Numbered from the stretch's first letter, positions 12,401 to 25,259 are shown. The stretch is DNA of 64,000 bases from Solenopsis invicta (GCF_016802725.1 NC_052672.1:1580749-1644748); one strand, 5' to 3'. A program made the numbers and translations. The notes: generated by a model from the sequence alone, not told the origin.

Positions 12401-13492
12401 AAATCTTTAAAGATATTGTATACAATAGTGATTCAGTTGCAGGGTGGTTATAAAGGTGAAACTATAGTCGCGTGTGAGTGCACAAAACTATTTTAACTTA
12501 CTTATCACAAGCCAGTCAATCTCAAAACAGACAGACCAAGACTGCTTCCGTCTCTGATGTACGTAGCAGATGCAGCAAGATTCATGCAGCTCAGGCGTAT
12601 AGGGGTTAAGATGAGGTTCGACGTGGCAGCAAAGTGACACCAAGATTCGTATACTCTCACACTAACAAGTAAACCTACCTTTGCCGGACTCACCGATTTC
12701 ATTGAAACTTTGCACATTTGTAGAGTAGGCGAAAATAATAGACACGTATTTTTTTTTATCGGCAATGGTCAACACTAAAGGGGTGAAATCGACCCCCAAA
12801 GTAGAGGGTATTAGGGAATCATCATGATGTTACACATAAAAATAATGTACCGATCAACACGAAATCGTTACAAAATGTTTTTTATGTTAAATAGTAAAGT
12901 TTACATGTCCGACTTTCCATGTACCCTTGTTGCAAGGGGTAAAACATCCCCCAAATGGCTTATTTTTGTAGTATTTTGAATATAACAGAAGAAATTATTC
13001 TCCGAGTTTAATGAAACAGATACCAAATTAAGGAGCAAGAAAAAATAAAAGTTACGTGTTTTTCCTTTTTTCCAAAGAACCAAAATAAGGGGGTGAATCA
13101 GCCCTTAAAATAAAATTGTCTTTTCTTGTACTGAAATAATTTCAGTCGCTCTTTGAAAATGTTTTTTATGTTAAATAATAGAGTGTTACATGTACGAATT
13201 TCCATGCACCTTTGTTGCAAGAGGGTAATCCACCCTTCTCACGAGGAATTATTATTACGACGAATGGATGACGAAAGCCTATTTACATTTTTATCTATGT
13301 CTAATCTATTTATCTAAAAAGTAGAACTAGTGCAGAACATTATTTTTTTGTTTTTTAATATTTTTAAAATTTTTTTTAATTTTTTTAAACTTTTTTAATT
13401 TTTAATACTTTTTTTTACCTCTTTTAAATTTATTTTTTTGTATATTTTTAATAGATTATTGTTTATAATTTTTACAATAATGATATGCAAAA

Positions 13493-13682
13493 AAAAATTC
13501 ATTAATGCATAAAGAGTTTGCACACCAAACACACTTTATAATTGCTACATTATTGCATGACGCACATATAGCTTCACAATTTTTGAAACAATAATCTACG
13601 GGATTATCAAATTTAGGTGGTTTTTCCTGTAAATATCCGCTTTTGTACCACGAATATTTAAATAAATTTATAAACCGAGGAT
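13493..13682 (-). pseudogene. Inverted duplicate of the pogo-like transposase C-terminus
   Basis: Minus-strand codons here reproduce, with a few substitutions, the last ~75 residues of the plus-strand transposase, including the cysteine-containing stretch near the C-terminus and the same stop. Homology ends abruptly at about 13682, where the minus-strand frame continues into unrelated sequence up to 13851. The copy lies entirely inside the left inverted repeat, so it arose by duplication of the element's right end onto its left. Confidence 0.8.
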
Positions 13683-13852
13683 TAGATTCTCTATGCACGT
13701 GCATATTAATGAAATTCATTGAAGTGCCACTAGGCGGCGCATGGGACGTAACTCTCTCGTGAGCGAAGTCATCGCATATATCAATAAATATAGACCCGTA
13801 ATAGTTCATAGAAAACGGATTTGCTATTTCGTTAAAATTCTGTTTCTGCAAA

Positions 13853-15445
13853 ATGACGCTAAATCCAAAGAATGTTTTAAAATTGTTAGCGATCGCTTTC
13901 GATGATCCGCATTATGACTTTGAATCTGTCATTAGCGAAGCTGAAAGAAATTTAAGTTTTCATATAGAGAGTCTGATAAAAGATGCTATTCAAGAATCCC
14001 TGTATATTGAAACGTATACTACTCTCAATTTTGATGAAGAAGATATTATTCAGGATGCAATTTCAATCGAGGAAAATAATAATGATAATTATATTCAAGA
14101 TACTGTGACTTCCAATTTAAGTGCATCTATTGAATTAACAGAAAGTTTGGATGAAGAATATAAACAAAAAGTTATAAAATTTTGGAAATCAGGAAAAAAA
14201 CATAAATTAAAATTTGCAACAGTTCAAGCAAGATTTAAACGTGTTTCATCAAAGCAACAATTGTATACATGGGAAAAAGAAATTTCAGAAGGTGGAAATA
14301 CTAAAGAAAAATTAAAAAACCTATCAGAATATGTATTATTTCAATTTGAAGATGCTTTACAAAAATGTTTACCAATGCATGATTTAGATATTCGCAGATG
14401 GTCTTTGAATGCTAGAAATCAATTGCAATTATCGGAAGATTTTTTTAAAGCATCTGATAAATGGATTCATAATTTTAAACAGAAGCATCATATTGTTTCT
14501 AGAAAAATTAATAAATTTATAACGCAGAAAAGTTTAACAAATGTTAATAAATTAAAAACAGGCTAGCAATTTTGTAGAAAAAGTAAAAACAGAACTTTTA
14601 CTAATTGGAGCAGAAAATGTTTTTAATTCTGATCAATCAGGTTTTAATTTAGAAATGCACACAGGACGTACTTTATCTTTTCGAGGAAAACAAAATTTGA
14701 AACATTAACACAATCGATAAGTTCTATGACTCATAGTTATACAATTCAGCCAATCATATCAGCAAGTGGTTCTCTTCTATCACCGCTATTAATTATTTTA
14801 CAGGAAAAAGATGGAAAATTTGGACCTCAAGTAGAACAAAATCTTTTTAGAGCTGATAATGTTGTCGCATTACCTTCAAACTCTGGTAAAATGATAACAA
14901 ACCTTGTAAAAACATGGTTCACAAATGTTTATCTTCCAAACTGTAAAAATAATAGTGTTTTGCTTTTAGATTCATGGAGTGGCCAAAATTCGAAACAATT
15001 AGAAACAATGGACACATTATCCAAAAATATAAAAATTTTAACAATTCCTGCTGGGACGACCGGAATGATTCAACCTCTCGATGTCTTCGGTTTCAGAATC
15101 TGGAAAAATTATATTAAACATTTCTCTGACATGATTCTTTTATATAACTACGATGTAAACTTACATTTACGAAACAATATTGTTAAACTCCAGCCACTTA
15201 TTCATAATCAATTTTCTTCTCCTCGGTTTATAAATTTATTTAAATATTCGTGGTACAAAAGCGGATATTTACAGGAAAAACCATCTAAATTTGATAATCT
15301 CGTAGATTATTGTTTCAAAAATTGTGAAGCTATATGTGCGTCATGCAATAATGTAGCAATTATAAAGCATGCTCGATGTGCAAACTCTTTATGCATTAAT
15401 GAATTTTTTTTTGCATATCATTATTGTAAAAATTATAAACAATGA
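13853..15445 (+). pseudogene. Pogo-like DDE transposase, frameshifted
   Basis: The first segment (13853-14566, 237 codons) carries a helix-turn-helix-like N-terminal region and, near residues 200-220, the W-I-x-x-F-K-x-x-H-x-I-x-S-R-K pattern typical of CENP-B/Tigger DNA-binding domains. The frame is lost at about 14566. A short middle piece (about 14570-14708) contains the first catalytic region (NSDQSG). The last segment (14726-15445, 239 codons) has LLLDSWSGQ, matching the second catalytic aspartate region, and PAGTTGMIQPLDV, matching the following conserved block of DDE_1 enzymes. At least two frame breaks (about 14565 and about 14705) inactivate it. The family role is cut-and-paste transposition. 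Confidence 0.85.
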
Positions 15446-16237
15446 TCTATTAAAAATATACAAAAAAATAAATTTAAAAGAGGTAAAAAAAGTATTAAAA
15501 ATTAAAAAAGTTTAAAAAAATTAAAAAAAATTTTAAAAATATTAAAAACAAAAAAATAATGTTCTGCATTAGTTTTACTTTTTAGATAAATAGATTAGAC
15601 ATAGATAAAAATATAAATAGGCTTTCGTCATCCATTCGTCGTAATAATAATTCCTCGTGAGAAGGGTGGTTTACCCTCTTGCAACAAGGGTGCATGGAAA
15701 TTCGTACATGTAAAACTCTATTATTTAACATAAAAAACATTTTCAAAGAGCGACTGAAATTATTTCAGTACAAGAAAAGACAATTTTATTTTAAGGGCTG
15801 ATTCACCCCCTTATTTTGGTTCTTTGGAAAAAAGAAAAAACACGTAACTTTTATTTTTTCTTGCTCCTTAATTTGGTATTTGTTTCATTAAAATCAGAGA
15901 ATAATTTCTTCTGTTATATTCAAAATACTACAAAAATAAGCCATTTTGGGGGATGTCTTACCCCTTGCAACAAGGGTACATGGAAAGTCGGACATGTAAA
16001 CTTTACTATTTAACATAAAAACATTTTGTAACGATTTCGTGTTGATCGGTACATTATTTTTATGTGTAACATCATGATGATTCCCTAATACCCTCAACTT
16101 TGGGGGTCGATTTCACCCCTTTAATGTTGACCATTGCCGATAAAAAAAAATACATGTCTATTATTTTCGCCTACTCTACAAATGTGCAAAGTTTCAATGA
16201 AATCGGTGAGTCCGGCAAAGGTAGGTTTACTTGTAAG

Positions 16238-18452
16238 TTCACACTGTTGAAAAATTTCTAGGTCCAGCAAAGCAACACGGGTATTTCACCACGGAAGCTC
16301 TGCTGACGAAGTGACTGTGACAAAAAATTGAAAGAAACTGTCCTCCTCTTACTTTGGTAATGGGTTTAAGTAAGAGTTTGAACAATGCGACTATTCACTG
16401 AGCTCATCTGATCACGTATTGCAAAGATTTAGACTAAGGTAATAAATTTGATATACGATGTTCGAGTGACTTAGCCGATGTCACTTATCAGTAATATTTA
16501 TATTTAATGTAATCAAAGTCGAGCGTTGCATAAGCGGCTTTGATCCGCTAAGTCTCGTATAGGTAATATTTATGTCGGGGTGATTTACGAGGTGCCAGCC
16601 TTGACAGCGTGCGTATCACGTATCATAAATGTTTGCGTGAGTCAATCTGAGTCAGCCTGTGATCGGTACGCATTCTTGAGATCAAGAAAATATTTAAAAA
16701 TTAATATACTATAAATTAGTACGTAACATTTTATAATTTATTTTACAGGTTAATTGTATGTTAGACGCATAGAGCATATAGCTGTCGTTTTTGGGTTTCT
16801 TAATTCCTTATAGGTTGCTGGCAAAGTAAAAATGTTTAATTATTATTGTTAATGTTTAATTATATGCAACCAAAATTATACCTTAAGGAAAGGCCTTTTT
16901 CTTGATGTGCCAATATTATTTTTGTAATTTATAATTAACTTATTTATGTGAAAAGAACTTTGTGAATATGTTTGTCTCACTCTCTCTTCGTCATACGGTC
17001 TATAACGTTATCCCTTTTTAATTCGTGCGTCATAAGTCTGGATTTACCTCTCTCCTACAGGGTTGTGTCTTTCTATCGTTAGTCTCTCCTCTCAATGTGA
17101 GATGAGAAGGTTAAATACTGTTAGACAAGGATAATTTAATTAATGAAGAACAAGGATAGTTAAATACGTGGATCAGAGTAGTTAGACAAGGACAAATGGC
17201 AACCACTTAAGTAGTGATAAAAATTCATGTATACATATATAGTCAGTTCCAAAATTAAGCAATAATTTGTGAACGGTTGGTCGGATTGATTTTGAATAAT
17301 ATGCACAAAATTCTTTTAATTAGCGAAAAAATTATGCAAAAACAAAAATTGAAAAAATTCAAAAATTTTGGTTTTCAAGGACATCCGAGATTTTCATTTC
17401 ATATGGTAGTTCTTGACTTAATTAAGGTGGGGGTAAAATTTATTTATTTTTCTGATGGCTAGTTTCCGAGACACGAGGATTTTGAAAATTGACCAATCAG
17501 AATCAAGTAGCCCTTGTCTTAACAAAGACGTTGGTATAACTCATTTAATTTTCTGACGTTTAGTTTTCGAGATATAAACATTTGAAATCTGACCAATCAG
17601 AGACAAGTTGATGTCAGTTGATAGTTCTTGACTTGACTAAGACAATGGTGTGACTCATTTAATTTTCTGATGTTTAGTTTAGGAGATATAAGCATTTGAA
17701 ATCTAATCAATCAAAGACAAGTTGATGTCAGTTGATAGTCCTTGACTTGACTAAGACAATGGTGTGACTCATTTAATTTTCTGATGTTTAGTTTACGAGA
17801 TATAAGCATTTGAAATTTGACCAATCAAAGACAAGTTGATATCAACATCAACATCAACATCAACATTAACATTAACATTTCAAGGTCGTTCGAGATTTTT
17901 GTTCCATCTGATAAATCTCGACTTAACTAAGATTATGGTATAATTTATTTTAATTCCTTATGGCTAGTTTTTGAGTTATAGCGATTTGCTAATCAACCAC
18001 GATTTTTTAATGAATTTTTTGATAGGTTGTTAAGATAATTGCTCTTATATTATATTATGTTTAATTCTTATTTTATATTTACGACCAAAGGTTTTTAAGG
18101 GCCCGTAGGGTTTCGAAAACGGTATCGGATACACGGATAATTTTATAGTAACCGTCAAGAAGGCATGATACCATGAATTAATTGTTATATCAATGATAGG
18201 GGTTAAAGGGTCAAATTGAGTAGCACTCATTCTTTGTTGAAAGTGGTATGTGTTAGAGATATAGGAATATGTTTATTATATTCTGGGTGTGATATTATGT
18301 AATTAATGTAGGATATAAATTTTTATTTTATTATTCGTATGTACGATTTAAGGCGCAATTTTTGGAATTTGTTGCATAAAGGCGATTCGTCATTTTGTAG
18401 TTAGGTAAATTAACCGATTACGAGAAGTATGTCAGGTCTAAATAATTGTCCG
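16238..18452. other. Left LTR body, non-coding
   Basis: This aligns with about 46870-49075 of the right LTR. It contains no convincing gene. A short (ATCAAC)n-like run lies at 17838-17876, and several ~110-bp degenerate direct repeats (GACCAATCAGAGACAAGTTGATGTC) occur between 17470 and 17840. Confidence 0.75.
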
Positions 18453-18462
18453 TCAAAATTTT
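18453..18462. repeat. Left 10-bp target-site duplication of the MULE
   Basis: TCAAAATTTT occurs here and again at 31397-31406. The right LTR carries a single copy in the same context (about 49088-49097), showing the empty site. A 9-10 bp duplication is typical of Mutator-like elements. Confidence 0.9.
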
Positions 18463-18479
18463 GGGAACGTCCCAGTTGC

Positions 18480-18852
18480 GCACAGAATAAATCGGACACA
18501 GCAAGTTGAACGAAACGGACACAGTGACAATTGGACACAGTAGGAAACGGACACACGGTGGTTGCAGTGGGACACAGTGACAATCGGACACAGTAAGAAA
18601 CAGACACAGTGACAATCGGACACAGTAAGAAACGGACACAGTGACAATCGGACACAGTAAGAAACGGACACAGTGTCAATCGGACACAGTAAGAAACGGA
18701 CACAGTGTCAATCGGACACAGTGTCAATCGGACACAGTGTCAATCGGACACAGTGTCAATCGGACACAGTGTCAATCGGACACAGTGTCAATCGGACACA
18801 GTGTCAATCGGACACAGTAGGAAACGGACACACGGTGGTTGCAATCGGACAC
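18480..18852. repeat. Left subterminal tandem repeat of the MULE
   Basis: A 16-bp unit containing GGACACAGTGTCAATC alternates with GGACACAGTRAGAAAC variants. The GACACAGTGTC core is itself nearly palindromic. About nine consecutive GTGTCAATC-type units around 18670-18815 are extra relative to the right end. Long frames reading through are artefacts of the repeat. Confidence 0.9.
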
Positions 18853-20418
18853 ATATGTTCCGTGACAGTTTTCCTAACCCTCAAAATGTTATTTTAATAA
18901 CTTTAATTTGTTGATTTTTCGCTTTCTTTCTAATATGTAAATAAATAATTCTGTATATAAAGCCTTCTCTGTTTTATGAATCTATTAAAATGAAATAAAA
19001 ATAGTTGAATATAATCGAATCGTGTATTTGATTCATAAACATCATTCATAAACCTTTGATATGTTTGATAAAATTTCTTGGATAAGTTTATCGTAAAGCT
19101 ATTTCAATCGGAACGATTGTTAAAGTGATTGATAGAAAAATTGCCTACCTTTCAATCTTTAATCACATTTTATGATTATTTATATATAAATCTTTAGAGA
19201 TATGAGAAAATTATTTAGACAACTTTTCCATATCAATTCAGAGAAAAGCATGCGTTTGTGATGGAAAAAACGATGAAATTTATGTACATTTATGAAATTT
19301 GTGTTGTGTGTATGAATTATTATGTATACAATTTATATTTGTGTTGTGAATGTACATTTGATTTTTTAAAGTATGATTATTTTATATTGTATTAGAGTTT
19401 CTGTACTTACATATTTTAAATGCTAAGAAGACAACATGTTCCACGGATAAGCCACAGTTTACGAAAGCAATCGTTTAGTTATCAATAGAATGAACAAATC
19501 CGTTTGCAAAACATGAGATTCTTTTAAGCGAATATTTATTTTTATTGTCTTCGCTATTAGAATTTTGTGTAATGTTATGGAGTTTCTTCAGATTTATTAC
19601 AGCATAAATTTTTGCTTACCGTTTATACATGCTCTAAGAGTGACAAATATTAAATATATTTAAAATTTAATAATATATTACACAAAGTAAAACATAGCGC
19701 AAACATTATATGAAGATCATGATATTAATGATGAAATAGTTTTTCCTCTTTATATCTTTTTCTGTCTCTCTACCTTATTAGACTTATTACTTTCACATAT
19801 ACGTATAATATATTAGAAATGTAGAATGTAATAATAAATTTTTTGTTTTTTGTTTCCTTATTTTAATATTATTTAGCAGACCTTTTTTATGTCCACATTA
19901 AACTTATTTATAATTTCTTTATGTTTGTGTGTAAAAAATATATTTAATTTCATATTACTCTACATAGGTAAATGTATTTATTTATTACAGCTTGCTCGGT
20001 TTACTGTATTATTTATAAAATTTTACATACATATCTTCACACATCTGCCGTTTTATTGATATATACTGTATAATATGATTAATGATAAATAAAATTAGAT
20101 TATCAAACTTACATTTTTATTCAATACTAGAATTATACAGGAAAGCCAAAATCTCAGTAATTTATTCATCAACAAAATAATTAAAGCTCTTATTGCACAA
20201 TCACAATTAGCAACAGAGTTAACCTTAATTCTACATATATCTATAATACGAGAATGAAATAAAATAAAACTTATTTTCTAATCAGTCTTCACATCTGAAA
20301 AGCAGAACTCTATTCCCTTCTTTGTTTAAAATGAAACATAAAATATAACTCTGTCAACAGTTAATAACGTTTATATATATTTAAAAGAAGAAAATAAACT
20401 TTTTGTGTAGTTAGACTA

Positions 20419-20473
<55 letters not shown>

Positions 20474-20677
20474 TATATATACTATTAATTTTCAATAGAA
20501 TAATGTTTTATGTATCTTAAGTATTGCGCACCATATGCGTAAAGATTAAAATATGCAAGGTAGTCTAGCCATATATATTTCAAAGCTTATAATTGACAAG
20601 TATCTCAGATTACGCGTATTAAGAAAGTTGCAAACATTCTTAGATGTTCTTATATTTAGAAGAAAATACAAACTCAT
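18853..20677. other. Outer left arm of the MULE, non-coding
   Basis: AT-rich sequence nearly identical in inverted orientation to about 29337-31115. It contains a (TA)n microsatellite at 20421-20471. No gene is seen. It lies downstream of the left transposase gene and probably holds its 3' untranslated region. Confidence 0.75.
20421..20471. repeat. (TA)n microsatellite
   Basis: About 25 TA units in the left MULE arm. The counterpart in the right arm (about 29531-29562) is shorter. Confidence 0.9.
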
Positions 20678-20719
20678 TTATGCTGTATATACTTTGTAGA
20701 TAGATGAAATTTCTGCTTT

Positions 20720-20845
20720 GCAGATTGGACATTTCTTAACATTATTGCTCTCTCCCATAATATAATTAGCACAATCTTCACAACAACAAATGTGACCGCA
20801 CGGTATAAAAACTTGATTCGATACAGCATCAAGGCAAATAGTGCA
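20720..20845 (-). other. RING-finger domain (C3HC4, IAP-like) in the last exon
   Basis: Ligands in order: CTIC, then PCGH, CCEDC and CPIC. The spacing C-x2-C-x11-C-x-H-x3-C-x2-C-x13-C-x2-C matches RING domains of the IAP/Mdm2-like group, which recruit E2 ubiquitin-conjugating enzymes. All eight zinc ligands are present. It lies in phase with the transposase exons through canonical splice sites. Confidence 0.85.
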
Positions 20846-22394
20846 TCTATGATCAGACCTTACTCCTTCATTTTCTTTGCCCCTTTCCAGAGAAAGTCTA
20901 TCAACTTTATGATACGGGACGTCACTTTCTGCAATAGTTTCCTGACCTTCGTACCAATATCCATAGTCGTCATCTGGGATGTTATAAATGGATTCTGAAA
21001 TTTTGTAATGTGTTATAGTAATTAAACAAAAATACTATAGAGACAATATTTACTATAGAGATACTGATTTTACTATAAAAACAATATTTTATGTTCACTA
21101 AAACATAACATATATTTAAATTCATACCGTCATCAAATTCATCATTATCAAATCGTGATAAATTGGGAATGTTGTTTGTATTTTGATTGTGCGTGTCACT
21201 TGTTACCGGACTATTTGTAGTAAGTTCAGTGTCGACATCAATTGTGAATTCTACAGTGTTGACGTCGATTAGAGTATCTGTACCAATTGCATTTTCAGAA
21301 ATAGAGAGTTCTTCTTGCACAGAATCTTGTCTCTGCGTTAATGTAAGTGGATTTCTTATTGTATTTGTATTTATGTTACTATTAGCAGTTCTCAGAGCTT
21401 CACAAATATTTGAAAAGTATGAATTAATAACAGAGTAATATAAAGTACTTATGATTTGATATAAATAAAAATACATACCTTCCTCCGACGTAGAATTAAA
21501 ACTTTCTGATAGAAAATCGGTACAAACTTCATGATTGTTCTCATGAGTTATCTCTGTAATACAAGAAAATGTAATGCTTGCTTAAAAAAATCTAATTAAT
21601 TGAAAAGTTAATCAAATTGTTTTTTGAAAATCAAAAATATCATTAATATCAGATTTATTCTGTTTTATGAAATATTATGAAATGTTTTATGTAAGTTCAT
21701 TGTTATAGTTCATCTGTATGAATTAATCGCTTCAAACACATTTCTACTCATGGAATGTTGTCTATTTATTTCGTTTAATATTTACTTACTATATTGTTTA
21801 CTAAAAATTCCTTACTAATATTCTACATAATTTATGTAAAAAAAAGTATATACATTCAAGTAAATATTTAATCATTTAATTACAATTAATACTGACATAT
21901 AATAAAAACATATATAAAACGAAATAAATAATTTTTCTGCGTTAGTTGAAATATACATGGATCTGAATAGCAATAGCTTATAATAAACTTATATAAAATA
22001 TTTTAAGCATATAAAAAATAAAACTGATGTTTATAAATAAAAAAATATTTGATTACTTTAACTTTTTTCATATTTTTATCGGATAGAGATTTTAAACACG
22101 AAAAAAGCTTATATTTTATATCTTTGTGCTATATTTTCCTGAACTTCTTAAAAAATAATAACCTTCGTCAATCATGTCCATATTGTATAAATAGTCTTCA
22201 TAGAAGCGACTAAATGAGTCTAAAAATTCATGAAGTGATAATCTGTAAGAAATAAATATTTATTTCTAGATGTTAGCATTAATATATCATTATAGATGAA
22301 AAATAATTTCTGTCACAAGTATATATAGTTTTATTTTATAATTGATGCATACCTATGTTCCATGAGATCTTTTTGTTTCTGTAGTATTATATTA

Positions 22395-22406
22395 TTTTTT
22401 TTTTTT
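22395..22406 (-). other. A12 homopolymer causing the frameshift in the left transposase
   Basis: Twelve T on plus (A12 in the coding strand). Exon 6 is one base longer than its right-arm counterpart, and removing one A would rejoin the frame. It could be a real mutation, an assembly error or a slippage site. Confidence 0.75.
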
Positions 22407-24964
22407 ATTGGCTCGAGTTTGAGGTCTACGTGCCTGAAGATTATTCTGTAAGCGACGAAAATCAATTTCTTGATCTATAATTACTTTTTTCAAATTTTCT
22501 GCAATATAAAGTGAATAAAAATCAGACATGTATATTTCATACTGTAATAATATAAAATACCAACCAATAAATATCCACACATTTGGATGTCTACTCCCGA
22601 ATTTCTTTGAAATCGTGTTGTGAAAACTTTCGACTATATTATTTGTGCGAACAGGACATCCATACACAGATACTTTGTTTGCTGCGGGCAACCATGTCTT
22701 ACGTAAATAGCACATAAATTGTAATACTGTAGGATAGTCACTAGACATAGTATCAGCTACGTCTTGTAATATAGTAAAACATTGCTCAAATAAAGTGGCT
22801 GATATTAACGGTACAGACATAACTATCATTATTAATTTTCTTGGAGCATTTGTTAAATCAAGTTGCCGCCATTTGCGCAACACAGCCTTCAAATTAAAAA
22901 AAAAGGATTAAGGAAAATTTAATAAACAAGATTTGTCATGTAAATAAATAATATAACTGAGCATATATAAATGATAAATTCCTATCTTAAATTAACTCAC
23001 TTGGTTGTAATGAAACCAGCATCCTTTCAAACTAGCTTCGGGGAAACATTTATAAAGGGCATTATTTGTTGCGCGTTCATAATCTCCCATTATAAATTTG
23101 ACATTTTTTTTCAAATCTGGAGCGATTTCAATTATTTTTTCCCATATTGCCTGATAAAGGGCAAATGTTTGTGTCTCGCATAATACGAAGACAACTGCAA
23201 TACCCTGTTATTAAAAATCTTAAATGAGTTATACTTTTAAAAAGTGAGACTCAGATGAAATAAAACAGACATAACAGATAGGATAAAATTTAAGTTTGTC
23301 TCTTATTATTTCTATTATTTGAACTTGATATGTGTCTTATTTTGTGCCTATCTGAACTTTCTACCTTTTAAATTCAATAAAATAGTTCTTAATAAAGAAT
23401 ATATACAATATGTAACGTACTGTATTTTTATAACGTATGTGAACAGTATATAATTGAATCATACGTGGAATGCGGGGAACAATCTGTAAATGATAAATAA
23501 CATAAAATAAATATAATTTTTCTTTTATTACATAAACTATTATTTTGAAAATATTAAAAAATATAAAATATTAATGCATTCAAAAATAAAAAATTTTTTT
23601 AAAAAAAAGCATCTTACAGAAAATGTCCCATCGACAAACATTTCTGTAGTTGTCTTTAAGGCATCAATAAGTACATCACTCGAAAATATAGCAGCCATGC
23701 TACCATCCTGTGCAGTTACACTTCCTTTATAAAAATCTTTAATCCAATCATATTTATTTAAATCAGTAGATAAGGCTTGAAAGGTATGTGGTATAGGAGG
23801 TCGTTGTTTAGCTCGTTCTCGAGCCATTACACTTTTCATGGAATTGTACGATATATGTGCAGCTACTTCTAAATTTCTAAATTCATTAATGTTATTAAAT
23901 TGGAATACTTTAAAATATCAAACTAATTTTATAAAAATATAAATTAATTATATAAATATTAGTACAGAATAACATACGTTCGACAAACGTTATCAAAAAT
24001 TTCCTTTAGTGGTAGAAGCGATTCTCGTGATAAACGTAACATTTCATTTTGCATTTTAGATTTTTCCAACTTTTTGGTATCTGGTGGATGTTGATGTAGA
24101 GTTTGCACATGAACTTGCTCATTAATTATTTTTGCAACACCAGGACATCCTGTTGAACGACGACTTGAACATCGATATGTGTTATTTATCCGCTTATCAA
24201 TGTTATATGTATATCCATCACATACATAAATAAAAGTTCCCTTTTGTCTACCGCCAATTGTCTCCATGTTGTACTGAAATATACTAATGATAAATGTTCA
24301 AATAAAGTACTACTTCATCAAAAATTTCATCATTTTTGTAACAATCAATAAAAAGTATAAATGCAATATACACAATACAAGCCTTATTGACTTCTGTAGA
24401 CAGGACGCGATAACACTTGCATGGTAAGAAATGCGGTAGCCAATCTTTTATTATTATGGAAAAGCTGTAAGCTGATTGATTACCACGTCGCTTTATCAAG
24501 CGTTGCCGTGTTCTGTTTGCAGGAGCCACAAGTGCACAGTTTTGGCTATGTACAATGTACAAAGTGACTTTTTGATGTTCCGTGTATTAAAAAATATTAT
24601 GAAAAATTGCGCACATTTAAAGAGATGCCGGATTACCGACCAAATTCTATATTTTTCAAAATGATAAAACTTGTTTTGTTAGACTTCGAAGAATTTAATA
24701 TCCTTTTCAAGGATTAAGATATAGATACTAATAGTGTGCAACTAAATATAATAAAAAGAAGGTAAATAATAGTAATTAAAGAAAGAAAGGAAGTAATTGA
24801 CAATGCTACTTATTATTAAAATTATTGCATTGTAAGTTATATATCTCTATCATTACATATCCAATGTTAATGTTGGAAACATCATAAATAGTATCATGTA
24901 ATTTTTATATTATTTTAGCAGTAAAACTATATTGCAAAGTTTTTCACAAATTATATATTATTAA

Positions 24965-25122
24965 CACGTTAAGCGCCACGCGAATTCTTAAGGAAATCCC
25001 GGTCAGGCCACGCACGCCCCGTCAGGCACGCTTAGCGTGGTGGTGTCAGTCACCGGTGACTGACGCGGCCTAAACGGAAAGTTCAGTGTCAGTCACCGAT
25101 GACTGACGTGGCGCTTAACGTG
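24965..25122. mobile_element. 158-bp TTAA-flanked MITE in the left MULE arm
   Basis: Perfect 16-bp terminal inverted repeats (CACGTTAAGCGCCACG) are flanked by TTAA on both sides (24961-24964 and 25123-25126). The right arm lacks it at the matching point (near 25820). TTAA targets are used by piggyBac and Kolobok families; I cannot choose between them. A GT microsatellite (about 25134-25163) follows directly. Confidence 0.8.
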
Positions 25123-25259
25123 TTAATATATATGTGTGTGTGTGTGTGTGCGTGTGTGTGTGTAGATCTCTCCCATTTAATAATACTACTAAGATAATTT
25201 ATGCAAATGATTTACTTACTAGCAATATATCTCAATAAAAGAATAAAAAAAGAGACACG

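Larger units (their letters stand above)
12666..16234 (+). mobile_element. Pogo-like (Tc1/mariner superfamily) transposon with ~1-kb inverted repeats
   Basis: The ends are CAAGTAAACCTACC...GGTAGGTTTACTTG. The inverted repeats extend about 1016 bp (12666-13682 against 15219-16234). TAA flanks both ends (12663-12665 and 16235-16237). The uninterrupted counterpart in the right LTR at about 46860-46880 reads CACACTCAGTTCAC, giving the empty site. The transposase (13853-15445) has a CENP-B-type DNA-binding region and a DDE domain. The long repeats include a second, inverted copy of the transposase C-terminus, so they are not simple terminal repeats. TA is the usual duplication in this superfamily; the third matching A may be chance. 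Confidence 0.85.
20678..24267 (-). pseudogene. Left MULE gene: FLYWCH-MULE transposase fused to a RING finger, one frameshift
   Basis: Ten exons with GT-AG introns can be read on the minus strand: 24267-23978, 23876-23618, 23483-23421, 23204-23001, 22886-22565, 22498-22353, 22242-22163, 21553-21479, 21397-21128, 20994-20678. Exon 1 encodes a FLYWCH-type zinc-binding domain (Cys pair and a TLHQHPP histidine region). Exons 2-5 hold the MULE catalytic core: D in FVDGTFS, D in IMGDYERA, C/H motif GCWFHYNQ, E in NNIVESFH. Exons 8-9 encode an acidic disordered linker, and exon 10 a C3HC4 RING of IAP type. Exon lengths 1-4 and 7 equal those of the right-arm gene. Exon 6 is 146 nt against 145, caused by a 12-base A run (22395-22406), which shifts the frame and is the only break I see. 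Otherwise it would be about 674 residues. Confidence 0.85.

Noticed and set aside
18410..18914. Cys/Val/Ser-rich frames
   Set aside because: They are translations of the GGACACAG subterminal repeat; the same applies at 31121-31484.
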